DNA of 64,000 bases from Selenomonadaceae bacterium (GTDB taxonomy: Bacteria; Bacillota; Negativicutes; Selenomonadales; Selenomonadaceae). Within the stretch, counting starts at the first letter, position 1. Every line of letters starts with the position of its first letter. Both the position numbers and the translations under genes were made by a program. The stretch lies in NCBI GenBank assembly GCA_017476005.1, contig JAFVEM010000048.1, positions 99,728 to 163,727 on the forward strand, in the 5' to 3' direction. Under the pieces are notes generated by a model. It was not told the DNA's origin and searched no databases. It saw only the letters and a list, made by a program, of their open reading frames with translations. Below are positions 44,101 through 53,085 of this stretch, one piece after another.

Positions 44101-44701
44101 TTACCGCCTCCCAGTCAAGAATCTTGCCCAAATCCTCATAATCAACCACTTCTATTTTTTGAATCTCGTGGGAGGTGCGGAAACCGTCGAAGAAATTGAT
44201 GAAGGGGACGCGGCCTTTAATGGCCACCAAATGCGCCACCGCCGATAAGTCCATAACCTCCTGCACGCTGGCTTCGCAAAGCATCGCGCACCCAGCCTGC
44301 CGCGCCGCCATCACGTCCTGATGGTCGCCGAAAATGTTTAGGGTATTAGTCGCGAGGGCTCTGGCACTGACGTGGAACACACCCGGCAAAAGTTCGCCCG
44401 ACACCTTGTACAGGTTGGGAATCATCAGCAAAAAACCTTGTGAGGCGGTATAGGTGGTGGTGAGCGCTCCGGCTTGCAAGGAACCATGTACGGCTCCGGC
44501 AGCGCCGGCCTCGGATTGCATTTCTATGACGCGCACCTTTTGGCCAAAAAGATTCTTGGTTCCCTTAGCCGCCATTTCATCCACATGCTCGGCCATGGGC
44601 GAGGAAGGAGTGATGGGGTAGATGGCCGCTACGTCGGTGAAAGCGTAAGAAATATACGCCGCCGCCGTGTTGCCATCCATCGTCTTCATCTTTTTGCTCA
44701 T
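41177..44701 (-). CDS. nifJ: Pyruvate:ferredoxin (flavodoxin) oxidoreductase
   Basis: A 1174-residue single-chain PFOR that converts pyruvate and CoA to acetyl-CoA and CO2 with reduction of ferredoxin, the central energy step of anaerobes. All domains are present in order: YPITPSSPMAEHVDE (alpha), a CoA-binding gamma domain, two 4Fe-4S ferredoxin clusters (CIGCNQCSFVCPHA and CLGCGNCAQVCFKKA), and the thiamine-diphosphate domain with FSGACAGCGETPYAK and GGDGWAYDIGYGGLDHV. The start at 44701 gives the standard N-terminus; the frame is open to 44758. A sigma-70 promoter lies at 44761. It is a single-gene transcript. Confidence 0.97.
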   Translation of the reverse strand: MSKKMKTMDGNTAAAYISYAFTDVAAIYPITPSSPMAEHVDEMAAKGTKNLFGQKVRVIEMQSEAGAAGAVHGSLQAGALTTTYTASQGFLLMIPNLYKVSGELLPGVFHVSARALATNTLNIFGDHQDVMAARQAGCAMLCEASVQEVMDLSAVAHLVAIKGRVPFINFFDGFRTSHEIQKIEVVDYEDLGKILDWEAVKEFRARALNPDHPVIRGTAQNPDIYFQSREAVNSYYDALPDLVEEAMAEMTKITGREHHLFDYHGDPNAERIIIAMGSVCQATQEVVDYLNKQGEKVGLLSVHLYRPFSAKHFFKYLPKTVKKVAVLDRTKEPGALGEPLYLDVKAAYYNSDLNPVIVGGRYGLGGKDTTPDQIFGVFAELKKDAPLNGFTIGIEDDVTHLSLSPCSQDVDLTAEGTRACKFWGLGSDGTVGANKSAIKIIGDKTDMYAQAYFAYDSKKSGGITMSHLRFGKQPIISPYLINQADFISCSQQSYVYQYDLLAGLKKKGKFLLNTTWSDEELSKHLPASMKRYIAQNEIDFYTVNAVEIARGLGLGGRFNMVMQSAFFKLADIIPIDTAVQYLKDAVVTSYGKKGQNIVDMNNGAIDKGIEQLHQVQVPADWSNAQDEAVEKKDVPAFISDVQEVMNRQEGDKLAISKLKGMEDGTFPVGGSAYEKRGTAINVPVWQKDLCIGCNQCSFVCPHAAIRPILTTDEEKAAAPEGMEFIPSKAAKGMNLTVAVSTLDCLGCGNCAQVCFKKALKMTPLDDALKAKQAIFDYGVNPEKVAPKTTPMKKTTVLGSQFEQPLFEFSGACAGCGETPYAKLITQLFGDRMMIANATGCSSIWGGSAPAMPYTKNHKGQGPAWANSLFEDNAEFGLGMFLGTKTIRENLATEVAAALEQGKGSGELQAALKEWQENMNSGEGTRDRAEKLASLLEQEKGDDELLNKIYATKDYFVKRSQWIFGGDGWAYDIGYGGLDHVLASGEDVNVFVFDTEVYSNTGGQASKSTPAAAIAQFAATGKKTKKKDLGMMAMSYGYVYVAQVDMGADQNQVIKAISEAEAYPGPSLIIAYAPCINHGIRKGMGNSQLEGKLAVECGYWANYRYNPELKGTDKNPFTLDSKEPDFGKFQEFLQGEVRYSSLKRNFPEAAEALFAKTQKDAEERLLGYKKLAGKI

Positions 44702-44760
44702 CTTTCGTTTTGCTCTCCTCTCGAAAACTGAAAATAATTTTGCGTTAAGTACTCCCATTT

Positions 44761-44789
44761 ATTATACACTTGGATGTGGTAATGGTAAA
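44761..44789 (-). promoter_or_regulatory. Sigma-70 promoter of nifJ
   Basis: On the minus strand TTTACC (44789-44784) and a perfect TATAAT (44766-44761) are 17 bases apart, giving a leader of roughly 54 bases. Confidence 0.75.
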
Positions 44790-44832
44790 CATTTTTTTGG
44801 CTACCCTTTTGGTGTGAGCTTTTTCGTTTGTT

Positions 44833-45240
44833 TTATTGCAACCTTTCTTCTTCGTCCAAAAAGCGTTGCCCCAGTATCACGGCCACATAGTCATCCACCG
44901 GGCAAGGCGGTACTTGCATGGTGGTGGGAATGAATCGGCGCCAGCCTTTGGGCGGATTTTCTTTCCAATAAACTTTCTTGGCTTCTTCCGTAGTGCGATA
45001 TTCGTCCCAAAAAACTATTTCCACGTTGGGGAGCGCCGTGTGTATGCGCACCGCTGCTTGGGCGCAAGTAGTGCCGTTGCCCAGTACCAAACAGCGCAGA
45101 TCGCTTTCATCGGCGACGGCGGCTAGTTCCCTTTCGAGTCGCTCCGTCGCTATCACCCGTTGCAAAAGGACACTGCCGTCTTCCGCCAGCACCGCCAGAC
45201 CGCATTTATCTCGCCCGGGGTCAATCGCCGCTATCGCCAC
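44833..45240 (-). CDS. YqgF/RuvX-like RNase H-fold protein
   Basis: A 135-residue protein with an RNase H-like start (AIAAIDPGRDKCGLAVL) and late VDDYVAVILG, matching the YqgF/RuvX superfamily (pre-16S rRNA processing and Holliday junction resolvase-like). It diverges from the canonical YqgF, so it is probably a lineage-specific relative. GTG 45240 is the start, with GAGGTG eight bases upstream. It follows the DUF3084 gene by 18 bases at the end of the LPS-operon region; this position next to DUF3084 suggests co-transcription. Confidence 0.75.
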   Translation of the reverse strand: MAIAAIDPGRDKCGLAVLAEDGSVLLQRVIATERLERELAAVADESDLRCLVLGNGTTCAQAAVRIHTALPNVEIVFWDEYRTTEEAKKVYWKENPPKGWRRFIPTTMQVPPCPVDDYVAVILGQRFLDEEERLQ

Positions 45241-45258
45241 TTTCTACACCTCATTTGG

Positions 45259-46476
45259 TCATTTGCCTAGGCTCGTCAGTTCTTCCATTTTCATCATCAG
45301 CCGCAAGGGGCCTAATACATCTGTGTCTTCCTCGGCATAGGCGGAGAGTTTCACCGTTCCCTTAATGGGTATCAGGGACTGGACAATTTGATAATACTGA
45401 TTGCCGTCCATTACCCCCACGGATTTTCTGATGGGGTCGGGGAGAACGCCCCGAGACTTGGCATCCTGATTTACTTCCTTCAGAAAATCCATCACCGCGC
45501 GTTCCGCTAAGGCGCCGTCGTTGCCGGTCATTTTATAAACTCTGGATAATATAAATTCGTTTTTCTTATAGATAAGGCTGTTGGGATAAAGCTCTATATT
45601 AGTGCGTACCGCCTCGCCGCGCAGGAGATTGCCGGCGGCCACTATCCGCACCACCACGTCCTGACTGCTGCCGCGAATGGTCTCGAGCGCCGCTTCGTAC
45701 TCCGGCGGATAAATCCAAATATCGCCGCCTGTCTCTGTCCCTAAACGGGTCGCCACGTTGCGCTTGGCCAGCTGCGCCAGCGCCCCCAATTCGCGCGCCG
45801 TGTCGTCAAAAGATTTGCCCCCTTGCACCACGCCACCGGCGATGACCTCCCCGGCTTGAAAGGCAATATTACCCTCTCGCATGGAGATAAGACCCTCCCG
45901 GAGATCTGCGGCCCGTTTTTCCAAGGATTGATTGCTGGCGGTAAGCTCGGCGTTGCGGTCGGTCAGCGCCGTGTTTTCCCCTTCCAAATCTCCGTTGCGA
46001 ATGGTAAGTTCGTCGTTTCGTTGAGAAAGCTCGGAGTTGGCCGCTTCTAAGGCCAGATTCCCGGCCTGTAATTTTTCCGATTCTGCGAGAAGCTCCGCTT
46101 GCTTATCCTCCAACAAACTGATTTCCTCTAGGGACTGGATAAGTTCCTTGGCGGCTCTTCCCTGTTCCGCTTGCGCCGTAGCCAGCTCGCCCGACACCTT
46201 GTCCAAATTGTTTTGGGTCATAATCATCTCTTGGTGAAGCTGGTCGAGGCCAAAAAGCGCCGTCCGCACGTTTTCCGAAGCCGCCGCCATGATGCCAAAA
46301 GTCAAGGTGGTAATAAAAATTCCCGTAAACACCGTGATGACCATGGAAGTATGCCGCGGCCTCAGGCCAAAAATCGAGAGCCGCTTTTTGCCGATCTTAG
46401 TACCCAAACGATCCCCCACAAAGGCAATAACGCCGCCACTCACCACCAATACCGCAATAAACAGGACTCCATACAT
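45259..46476 (-). CDS. DUF3084 membrane protein with coiled coil
   Basis: A 405-residue protein of the DUF3084 family. It has an N-terminal membrane helix (VLFIAVLVVSGGVIAFVGD), the signature GTKIGKKRLSIFGLRPRHTS, a second helix (VITVFTGIFITTLTFGIMAA), then a long coiled coil (~80-195) with quasi-repeats of ELTIRNGDLEGENTALTDRN. The C-terminal 200 residues are a soluble domain likely in the periplasm. In outer-membrane Firmicutes this gene is commonly found with the LPS-transport genes, suggesting an envelope-related role; function is unknown. Confidence 0.85.
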   Translation of the reverse strand: MYGVLFIAVLVVSGGVIAFVGDRLGTKIGKKRLSIFGLRPRHTSMVITVFTGIFITTLTFGIMAAASENVRTALFGLDQLHQEMIMTQNNLDKVSGELATAQAEQGRAAKELIQSLEEISLLEDKQAELLAESEKLQAGNLALEAANSELSQRNDELTIRNGDLEGENTALTDRNAELTASNQSLEKRAADLREGLISMREGNIAFQAGEVIAGGVVQGGKSFDDTARELGALAQLAKRNVATRLGTETGGDIWIYPPEYEAALETIRGSSQDVVVRIVAAGNLLRGEAVRTNIELYPNSLIYKKNEFILSRVYKMTGNDGALAERAVMDFLKEVNQDAKSRGVLPDPIRKSVGVMDGNQYYQIVQSLIPIKGTVKLSAYAEEDTDVLGPLRLMMKMEELTSLGK

Positions 46477-46502
46477 TCCTCTTGTTCACCACCTTTTCTA
46501 TT

Positions 46503-46523
46503 GGGGTGTGGGGCAAAGCCCCA
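46503..46523. repeat. Dispersed repeat module between DUF3084 and LptF/G genes
   Basis: GGGGTGTGGGGCAAAGCCCC, the reverse orientation of the GGGGCTTTGCCCC module. Confidence 0.65.
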
Positions 46524-46531
46524 CTATATTT

Positions 46532-47629
46532 TTACCTTGAAGCGCGATGTACTAAAATCGCCCCGGCTATCATGCCCATTACGTCCGGTATCCAGACCGC
46601 CAGCACGGGCGGCAGGAGGCCGCTGCGACCTATGGCGTTGGCAAATGTCATGGCGGCGTAGTAAGCAAAGATAATGATAATGCTCATGGCAAAACCCATG
46701 GAGGAACTGTTACGAGTGGGTTGCAAGCCTAAAGGCACGCCCACCAAGGCAAAAATGAGGCTGGCCAACGGCACCGTGATTCTTTGATAAAGCTCCGTTT
46801 CCAGCTCGCTGGTATTGACGTACTGGGACTTCATGATGCCGATTTGCGCCTTCAGTTCCTTCATGGTCATCTCTTCCGCTTTTTTTTGCTCCCGGACGAT
46901 TTGCACCGGGTCGGAATCAATGGGCAGTACCTGAGTATCGAAACGGAGCATGTGTTCGCTCTGGTTTTCCCCGGCTATATCATAGAGCATCCCCTTGTGC
47001 ATAATCCATTTGTCGTTCAGCCATTCGGCGTACTCCGCGTTTTCCACATGGCGCACGTCACCTTCCTCGCTGAAACTTTGGAGGGTAACTCCTTGCAGGG
47101 TTTTGGTATCGCTGTCGAAAAGCCGAGCATAAACCAAACGGCGAATGCGCCCGTCTTGAATGTCTTTAATGATGACGTGTTCTTGAGAACGCATGGCGGT
47201 ATTGCCCTGAATTTCATAGTAGAGGACGTTGCTGTAGGCCGTATTCGCCCAAGGCACCACATATTCATTAAAGGCGATGGCGCAAAGGCTTACCACCAGA
47301 CCTAAAAAAACCGCCGGCATGGCAATACGGCCAAAACCGATGCCGCATGATTTCATGGCAGTGATTTCGCTGGAGCTGGAGAGCCGCCCGAAGGTTAATA
47401 GCGTGGCGAGGAGCATGGACATGGGAAAAGTCCACATGATAATGCCCGGCAAACTCAAGACGAAAATTTTCAGTATGGCCTCAAAGGAAGCGCCGTAATC
47501 GGTAATGTACTGGGCGATGCGAAAGAGGGTTCCCGTGCCGATAAACACCGCCGTGAAAGCGCAGATGCCAAAAACAAAGGACAGGAACACCTCGCGCAGT
47601 ATGTACTTGTCTAAAATTCTGAGCCCCAT
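46532..47629 (-). CDS. LptF/LptG-family LPS export permease
   Basis: A 365-residue YjgP/YjgQ-family permease that, with LptB, extracts LPS from the inner membrane. It has the standard layout: three N-terminal membrane helices (ILDKYILREVFLSFVFGICA onward), a periplasmic beta-jellyroll (~130-255) and three C-terminal helices (VPLASLIFALVGVPLGLQP onward). Only one such gene is present, so it probably forms a homodimer where E. coli uses LptF plus LptG. The start at 47629 has GGGAG upstream; the frame continues upstream through a dispersed repeat. It is separated from lptB by a 176-base gap with a repeat. Confidence 0.92.
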   Translation of the reverse strand: MGLRILDKYILREVFLSFVFGICAFTAVFIGTGTLFRIAQYITDYGASFEAILKIFVLSLPGIIMWTFPMSMLLATLLTFGRLSSSSEITAMKSCGIGFGRIAMPAVFLGLVVSLCAIAFNEYVVPWANTAYSNVLYYEIQGNTAMRSQEHVIIKDIQDGRIRRLVYARLFDSDTKTLQGVTLQSFSEEGDVRHVENAEYAEWLNDKWIMHKGMLYDIAGENQSEHMLRFDTQVLPIDSDPVQIVREQKKAEEMTMKELKAQIGIMKSQYVNTSELETELYQRITVPLASLIFALVGVPLGLQPTRNSSSMGFAMSIIIIFAYYAAMTFANAIGRSGLLPPVLAVWIPDVMGMIAGAILVHRASR

Positions 47630-47663
47630 GGCAATCTCCCATCCTGCTTTTATAGTTAAAATA

Positions 47664-47767
47664 TTGGGGCTTTGCCCCAAACCCCACTGCTAACGCATAA
47701 GCGACCTCTACGGCACTAAAGTGCCTAGAGTCTGCTTAAAGGGGCACAACCCCCTTGTGACCCGGCA
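47664..47767. repeat. Dispersed modular repeat between lptB and LptF/G genes
   Basis: TTGGGGCTTTGCCCCAAACC at 47664-47683, then a GGCACTAAAGTGCC hairpin and an AAGGGGCACAACCCCCTT hairpin ending in GACCCGG. The first and last modules match the copy at 53095-53143. Confidence 0.7.
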
Positions 47768-47805
47768 ATTATCTTTTTTTGTCATTTGCCATATCATCTA
47801 CAGCC

Positions 47806-48525
47806 TTATAGCGTAAATTTTTCCCCCAGATAAAATTTCTTGGCCACGGGACTGCTGGCGATGGTTTGGCTGTCACCTTCGAGGAGAATGTTGCCGTTGT
47901 TTAGTATATAGGCTCTATCGACAATCTGCAAGGTTTCTCGCACATTATGGTCGGTAATGAGGATGCCCATGCCTCGCTGTCTAAGGTACTGGATGATTTC
48001 CTGAATATCGGCCACCGCCAAGGGATCAACCCCGGCAAAAGGCTCGTCCAGCAGAATAAATTGGGGTTCCAAAGCGAGACAGCGAGCGATTTCCACTCGA
48101 CGACGTTCGCCGCCGGAAAGTTCAGTGCCTTTTCGCTCGCGAACGTGTTCGATATGAAATTCGGACAGGAGCGCGCCGCACTTATTCTTGCGTTCGGCCT
48201 TGGAAAATTTCGTAGTCTCAAGGATGGCCATGAGGTTTTCCTCCACGGTAAGTTTGCGGAAAATCGAGGCCTCCTGCGGCAGGTAACTGATGCCCAGTTT
48301 GGCTCGGCGATTCATGGACAGATGGCTTACGTCGATATCCGAAACCAAAACCTTGCCGGAGGTGGGACGCTCCAAGCCCACTATCATGTAAAAGGTGGTG
48401 GTCTTCCCGGCGCCATTTGGCCCCAAAAGCCCCACTATCTCGCCCTTCTCCACACGCAAAGAAACCCTGTCAACCACCGTGCGGCTCTTAAAGGATTTTA
48501 CCAGATTTTTTGCTTCTATGTGCAT
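47806..48525 (-). CDS. lptB: LPS export ABC transporter ATP-binding protein LptB
   Basis: A 239-residue ATPase that powers LPS transport. Walker [18 protein letters not shown], the LptB-specific [18 protein letters not shown] segment, signature [15 protein letters not shown], Walker [14 protein letters not shown] and the switch histidine in ITDHNVRET are all present. Length matches E. coli LptB (241). AAGGAT lies before the ATG; the gene follows lptA by 13 bases in the same operon. Confidence 0.97.
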   Translation of the reverse strand: MHIEAKNLVKSFKSRTVVDRVSLRVEKGEIVGLLGPNGAGKTTTFYMIVGLERPTSGKVLVSDIDVSHLSMNRRAKLGISYLPQEASIFRKLTVEENLMAILETTKFSKAERKNKCGALLSEFHIEHVRERKGTELSGGERRRVEIARCLALEPQFILLDEPFAGVDPLAVADIQEIIQYLRQRGMGILITDHNVRETLQIVDRAYILNNGNILLEGDSQTIASSPVAKKFYLGEKFTL

Positions 48526-48538
48526 GATTTTATCCTTT

Positions 48539-49252
48539 TTATTTTTCCGAAGGCTCTACCTTTAGCTTGTCGCGCTCGTTATCCAAATAAATGGTCAAGC
48601 GATTGCTACGCAGGGTATTATTTTCCTGCACTGCCCAAGCGTTGCCCTGCAAAACAGCTTTGCTCTGTTCTTTGCCGTAGTAGTCAACCCGGTCGCCCCC
48701 GGCTTCTAAATCCCTAGGTGGACTCACCAAATGAGCGTGGCCGTCGCCGATGTAATACTCGTCTTCGAGCCAACCTTCCATGCTGTCGGCGGTGAAGGTG
48801 CCGTCTTTATTCTTGACGATACCGCCTCCAGGGATTTTCACATAGCCCCTCTGCTGGGGATAATAATCTATGAGCTGGCCAAGAAATTCCTTGTCCTCCT
48901 CCGTGCCGTGGACATTACCTTGGGCGGTGAAGTGTTCCCTGCCATCTACCGTCAGAAGGTCGGCGGTTACCCGGAGTTTGTCGCGCATGGCGATGACGTT
49001 GCCTTCTACCTTGCCTTTTTCCGTTTTGAGGTTATAACTGGCTTTCTGTCCGGCAAGTCTGGCCTCGCCGTATTTCATGAGGACATCTCCTTCGGCAGCT
49101 ATATCGCCGGTGGTCATATCATACTCCACCGTGTCCGCGTTCAGCTCCGCCGGCGTTTTTTCCTCGGCGCTGTACGCGGTTCCCCCGGACAGCCCCAAAC
49201 CTAACAGCATAGCCGTGGCCAGCGGTAGGGTTTTATAAATTCTGCGTTTCAC
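48539..49252 (-). CDS. lptA: Periplasmic LPS-bridge protein LptA (OstA-like)
   Basis: A 237-residue protein with a signal peptide ([20 protein letters not shown], cleavage near residue 28) followed by repeated OstA-like beta-strand units ([40 protein letters not shown]). It is longer than E. coli LptA (185), with about two extra jellyroll repeats. GTG 49252 is the start, ten bases after GAGGAG; it overlaps lptC by 20 bases. It forms the filament that carries LPS across the periplasm from LptC. Confidence 0.92.
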   Translation of the reverse strand: MKRRIYKTLPLATAMLLGLGLSGGTAYSAEEKTPAELNADTVEYDMTTGDIAAEGDVLMKYGEARLAGQKASYNLKTEKGKVEGNVIAMRDKLRVTADLLTVDGREHFTAQGNVHGTEEDKEFLGQLIDYYPQQRGYVKIPGGGIVKNKDGTFTADSMEGWLEDEYYIGDGHAHLVSPPRDLEAGGDRVDYYGKEQSKAVLQGNAWAVQENNTLRSNRLTIYLDNERDKLKVEPSEK

Positions 49253-49796
49253 TATTTTTCACTCCTCTGGCCAAATGCGCCTTGCCTTGGATTTTAATTT
49301 TGTTGAAACCGTCGTAGCTGTCCATGCGCTCCCCGGTGGCTTCCATGTCCTCCTTGGTGGCGCGCACGTCCCCCAAGGCCGATAACAGTTCTTGAGCCGC
49401 CAGCCATTTCAGCTCGCTACTGGTAAGTTCCGCGCCGTCGCTGGTGGTGGCTTTAACGTCACCGGAGAGGTTTACGTCTTGGGTTTTGTGGTCGTAGGTG
49501 CCTGTCTTGTCAACGACCTGCACCACGCGGCCATCCTTGGCATAGAAGATGGCCTTAATATTTTCGAGGGTCATGTCTTGGGTTTCGATGTTGACGGAAA
49601 TTTTTTCCGCCGTCAGCTCCCAGATTTTTTTCCCGTCCTTTTCTTCGCTCAGGGTGTTGCCGTCGTAGGTCATGATGAGGGGTCTGTCCTCCGGCTCCAC
49701 CGGCGGTGGCGGCTCCGGCACGGAAAGTATCGTCCAGTAAACCAAACCGATAAGCGCAAGCCCTCCCACTATGCCGAAAATTTTCAGCTTGCTCAT
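49233..49796 (-). CDS. lptC: LPS export protein LptC
   Basis: A 187-residue protein with one N-terminal membrane helix (IFGIVGGLALIGLVYWTIL), a proline-rich linker (PEPPPPVEPEDRP) and a beta-jellyroll domain with GNTLSEEKDGKKIWELTAEK. Such a single-pass jellyroll protein next to lptA and lptB is LptC, which receives LPS from LptF/G/B. The start at 49796 has AGGTGGA upstream and overlaps the lpxL stop by ATGA. Confidence 0.9.
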   Translation of the reverse strand: MSKLKIFGIVGGLALIGLVYWTILSVPEPPPPVEPEDRPLIMTYDGNTLSEEKDGKKIWELTAEKISVNIETQDMTLENIKAIFYAKDGRVVQVVDKTGTYDHKTQDVNLSGDVKATTSDGAELTSSELKWLAAQELLSALGDVRATKEDMEATGERMDSYDGFNKIKIQGKAHLARGVKNSETQNL

Positions 49797-50701
49797 GATT
49801 CCACCTGCGCCTTCACCGTGTGATGTTTTTTCTTTTGTTGCTCCGGGGGCGTGTTCCAACGTTTTTGGAACCACAGCCACTGGGTAGGATTTTCGCGTAT
49901 CACCTTGTCCAAAATATTGGTGGCGCGTACCGTGAAATCAAAAATATCCTTGTCGGTGTCGCCGGTATCTTCAAAGCGCATAATATCGCCGATAATGACC
50001 TTGTGTTTGCCGCTGGGCTGACGCAGGATAAACATGGACACCACCGGAGCGTTGAATTTCCGCGCGAACACCGCCGCCCCCATGGGCGACGAGGCGATGC
50101 GTCCCAGAAATTCCGTAAAGGCTCCGCCGGGGCCGGCATCCTGATCCATCAAAAAACCCAAAATTTTTCCGGCTTTTAAGGCTCGTCCCGCCGCTAAAAG
50201 CTCGCTGGTACCCCGGGAAAAAATCTCCACCTTAACGGCGGCGCGGAGGTCATCTAAGGCTCTGGTATATTCAATGTTAGGCTGAGGTTTGGCAATGGCC
50301 GTTACGGGGTAGCCGCTGAGGGCAAGACCGGCGGACATCCATTCCCAAGTCCCCACATGTCCCGTCACCACCACCACGCCCCTACCTTCGGCCAAGGCCG
50401 CCTCCAATCTATCCAAATGCTCAAACTCCACATACTCGCTTAGATTCTCGGTTGTTAAGTGAGGCATGTAGAGTATTTCCAGCATATTTTTGGCGAGGTT
50501 CACAAAGGAACGACAGACGATCTTTTTGGCTTCGCCCTCCGAGAGTTTTAGGGAGAGCATCATCTGCTTAATGGCTAGGTTCCTTTGTTTTTTGATAATG
50601 AGGTAGTAAAGGTAGCCCAAGGGGCGACCCAAGGCCATAAGCAGGGAGTACGGCATAAGACATACACATTTGCTCATAAACATCAGTAGCTTATACTGCA
50701 T
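49793..50701 (-). CDS. lpxL: Lipid A biosynthesis acyltransferase (LpxL/HtrB type)
   Basis: A 302-residue membrane-anchored late acyltransferase that adds a secondary acyl chain to KDO-lipid A. The HxxxxE active site is in VVTGHVGTWEWMSAGL, with later MDQDAGPGGAFTEFLG and RKFNAPVV motifs. An N-terminal hydrophobic segment (YSLLMALGRPLGYLYYLI) anchors it. Only one such gene is present here, so the molecule may be penta-acylated unless another is elsewhere; LpxL versus LpxM cannot be told. The operon continues into lptC with a four-base overlap. Confidence 0.88.
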   Translation of the reverse strand: MQYKLLMFMSKCVCLMPYSLLMALGRPLGYLYYLIIKKQRNLAIKQMMLSLKLSEGEAKKIVCRSFVNLAKNMLEILYMPHLTTENLSEYVEFEHLDRLEAALAEGRGVVVVTGHVGTWEWMSAGLALSGYPVTAIAKPQPNIEYTRALDDLRAAVKVEIFSRGTSELLAAGRALKAGKILGFLMDQDAGPGGAFTEFLGRIASSPMGAAVFARKFNAPVVSMFILRQPSGKHKVIIGDIMRFEDTGDTDKDIFDFTVRATNILDKVIRENPTQWLWFQKRWNTPPEQQKKKHHTVKAQVES

Positions 50702-50720
50702 CGCCTGAATATCCCTCCCT

Positions 50721-51257
50721 TTACCCTCGATAATCCGCTAAAATTTTCTCCCAAAAGCCTTGCGCCTTCAAAATAAATTCAATTATCTCCCGGGCGGCGC
50801 CTCGTCCGCCGGGAAAGCTCGCTATTAGTTTCGCCGCTTGCTTGGCCTCCACGGCGGCATCTCCCACCGCCGTCGGCAGTCCCACCTGTAGCATGACAGG
50901 CAAATCAATGAGATCGTCCCCTATGTAAGCAAAAGCCTCGTCCGGCAAGGAAAATTCCTGCTTGAGCGCACTATAAGCCTCGCGCTTATCCATGCATCCT
51001 TGGTGGAGGGCATCGATTTTAAGTTCTTGTACCCGGTAGGCGGTAATGGGAGAGGTACGACCGGTGATAATGGCGGTCTTCAGGCCACACTTACGACACA
51101 GGGTAATGCCCAGTCCATCGCGACAGAAAAATTTCTTGACGCTCTCGCCTCTTTCGCCTACGGCAATGGTGCCGTCCGTCAACACCCCATCCACGTCGAA
51201 GATGATACACTTGATTTTTTTTGCCCGTGCGAAGGCATCCTCTGCTTGCCATTCCAA
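50721..51257 (-). CDS. kdsC: 3-deoxy-D-manno-octulosonate 8-phosphate phosphatase KdsC
   Basis: A 178-residue HAD phosphatase that releases KDO from KDO-8-phosphate. The nucleophile motif is IIFDVDGVLTDG, motif II IITGRTS and motif IV YIGDDLIDLPVM. Size and small C0-type cap loop match KdsC tetramers. The start is TTG 51257, eight bases after GGAGTGG. The kdsD stop lies two bases upstream of it. Confidence 0.94.
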   Translation of the reverse strand: MEWQAEDAFARAKKIKCIIFDVDGVLTDGTIAVGERGESVKKFFCRDGLGITLCRKCGLKTAIITGRTSPITAYRVQELKIDALHQGCMDKREAYSALKQEFSLPDEAFAYIGDDLIDLPVMLQVGLPTAVGDAAVEAKQAAKLIASFPGGRGAAREIIEFILKAQGFWEKILADYRG

Positions 51258-51258
51258 G

Positions 51259-52224
51259 CTATACCACTCCTTGCCGCAAAAGATCCGTTAAGTGGACGAT
51301 GCCCACCGGCTCATCATTTTCGATAACGGGGAGTACCGTCACGGGACGCGGTTTATGTTTTTCCATCACCGACAACGCCTCTGCCGCCAGTTTCCCCTTG
51401 GTAATCACCAATGGACTCGCGAACATAATGCTTTCCACGGAGGCATCCAAGAAGTTATTGTCTTTCCCCAAAGCGCGACGAATGATACCGTCGGTCACCA
51501 GTCCCACAAATTTTCCGGCGGTATCCACCACGGAGGCGGCGCCCAAGCCCTTTTCCGTCATAACGAAAAGAGCGTCTTTCACCGTCTTGCTCATGAGAAT
51601 AATTGGATTGTCCTCTCCGGTGTGCATCACATCCGCCACCGTCAGCAAGAGTTTTCTTCCCAAAGCGCCGCCGGGATGGAAGAGGGCAAAATCTTGGGAA
51701 GTAAAATTTCGCGCCGACATCAGCGCCATGGCCATAGCGTCTCCCATAGCTAAGGTAGCGGTGGTGCTGGCGGTGGGGGCAAGCCCCAAAGGACAAGCCT
51801 CTTGTTTTACCCCAATGTCGATGAAGTAATCGGAATGCTCGCCCAAGTTCGATTCGCGCCGACCGCACAGAGCGATAATAGTGGCGCCGATACGGCGAAT
51901 AATCGGCAAAATATGCACCACTTCCGTGGATTCGCCGCTGTTGGAAATGGCAATGACCACATCTTGCTCCGTGACCATACCCAAATCGCCGTGAAAAGCC
52001 TCAGCCGGATGCATGAAGAAAGCGGGGGTGCCGGTACTGGCGAGAGTTGCCGCAATTTTTCTGCCGATATGGCCGGACTTTCCCATGCCCGTGACCACCA
52101 CTCGCGCCTTGCAACGCAAAATGCAATCGACAGCCGCTTCAAATTCTTCATCTATGCGGTGGGTGAGGTCTTCCACCGCCTCAGCTTCTATCTTCAGCGT
52201 TTCTATAGCCTTCTCTTTTATCAT
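51259..52224 (-). CDS. kdsD: Arabinose 5-phosphate isomerase KdsD
   Basis: A 321-residue isomerase that makes arabinose 5-phosphate for KDO synthesis. The SIS domain has VVTGMGKSGHIGRKIAATL, MHPAEAFHGDLGM and ISNSGESTEVV; a pair of CBS domains fills residues ~200-321. The arrangement is identical to E. coli KdsD/GutQ. The operon position between kdsA and kdsC confirms the KDO role. Confidence 0.95.
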   Translation of the reverse strand: MIKEKAIETLKIEAEAVEDLTHRIDEEFEAAVDCILRCKARVVVTGMGKSGHIGRKIAATLASTGTPAFFMHPAEAFHGDLGMVTEQDVVIAISNSGESTEVVHILPIIRRIGATIIALCGRRESNLGEHSDYFIDIGVKQEACPLGLAPTASTTATLAMGDAMAMALMSARNFTSQDFALFHPGGALGRKLLLTVADVMHTGEDNPIILMSKTVKDALFVMTEKGLGAASVVDTAGKFVGLVTDGIIRRALGKDNNFLDASVESIMFASPLVITKGKLAAEALSVMEKHKPRPVTVLPVIENDEPVGIVHLTDLLRQGVV

Positions 52225-52239
52225 TGCTTTCCTCGTTTA

Positions 52240-53064
52240 CTACAGTTTCTTCTGCACAATGGCGTGAATAGCCAAGGCATCTTTTAAAAGATCCTCCAGC
52301 TGATCAAGATAGACCATGTTGGGGCCGTCGGAAAGCGCTTCTTCGGGATTGTCGTGGACTTCTAGGAAGAGGCCATCGACTCCTACGCCAACCGCGCCGC
52401 GCACCAAGTATTCCACATACTCCCGATTACCGGAGGAGGCCGTACCGGCGCCGCCGGGGAGTTGAACGCTGTGGGTGGCATCGAAAATCACGGGATAGCC
52501 AAAGGAACGCATGATGGGGAAAGAACGCATATCCACCACCAAATTATTGTAACCGAAAGAGGCACCTCGTTCCGTGAGCAAAATATTTTCACTGCCGCTT
52601 TCGTGGAGTTTATCTACCACGTTGCGCATATCTTTGGGCGCAAGGAACTGACCTTTTTTGACGTTGACTACCCGTCCCGTTTTGGCGGCTTCGTAGAGAA
52701 GATCCGTTTGCCGACTGAGGAATGCCGGGATTTGCAAAATGTCGGCTACCTCACTTACCGGCAAGGCTTGCGCCGTTTCGTGAATATCGGTGACCACCGG
52801 GACTTTTAACTCTTCCTTGATGGCGCGTAGCATTGCCAAGCCTTTTTCGAGGCCGGGGCCGCGGAAACTGTGAAAGGAAGATCGATTGGCCTTGTCAAAG
52901 GAGGCTTTGAACACATAGGGAATACCCAATCGGTTTGCGATTTCCTTAATACCGCGTCCAATGAGGAGGGAACGCTCTAAGCTCTCCAAAACGCAAGGGC
53001 CGGCCAACAGGGCCAACGAATCTTTGCCGTCGATGTAAAAATCGCCAACTTTTACCTTATTCAT
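52240..53064 (-). CDS. kdsA: KDO-8-phosphate synthase
   Basis: A 274-residue enzyme that condenses arabinose 5-phosphate and PEP. Family motifs [13 protein letters not shown] and FLSRQTDLL are present, with the C-terminal [17 protein letters not shown]. Residue 24 is cysteine ([10 protein letters not shown]), which in this family marks the metal-dependent class (as in Aquifex), whereas the metal-independent E. coli enzyme has asparagine there. GGGTGAGAG precedes the ATG. Confidence 0.96.
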   Translation of the reverse strand: MNKVKVGDFYIDGKDSLALLAGPCVLESLERSLLIGRGIKEIANRLGIPYVFKASFDKANRSSFHSFRGPGLEKGLAMLRAIKEELKVPVVTDIHETAQALPVSEVADILQIPAFLSRQTDLLYEAAKTGRVVNVKKGQFLAPKDMRNVVDKLHESGSENILLTERGASFGYNNLVVDMRSFPIMRSFGYPVIFDATHSVQLPGGAGTASSGNREYVEYLVRGAVGVGVDGLFLEVHDNPEEALSDGPNMVYLDQLEDLLKDALAIHAIVQKKL

Positions 53065-53085
53065 GCTCTCACCCTTCTCGTTTTG

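Noticed and set aside
43229..44248. Long open frames antisense to nifJ
   Set aside because: They lie wholly within the conserved PFOR gene on the other strand and have no protein pattern.
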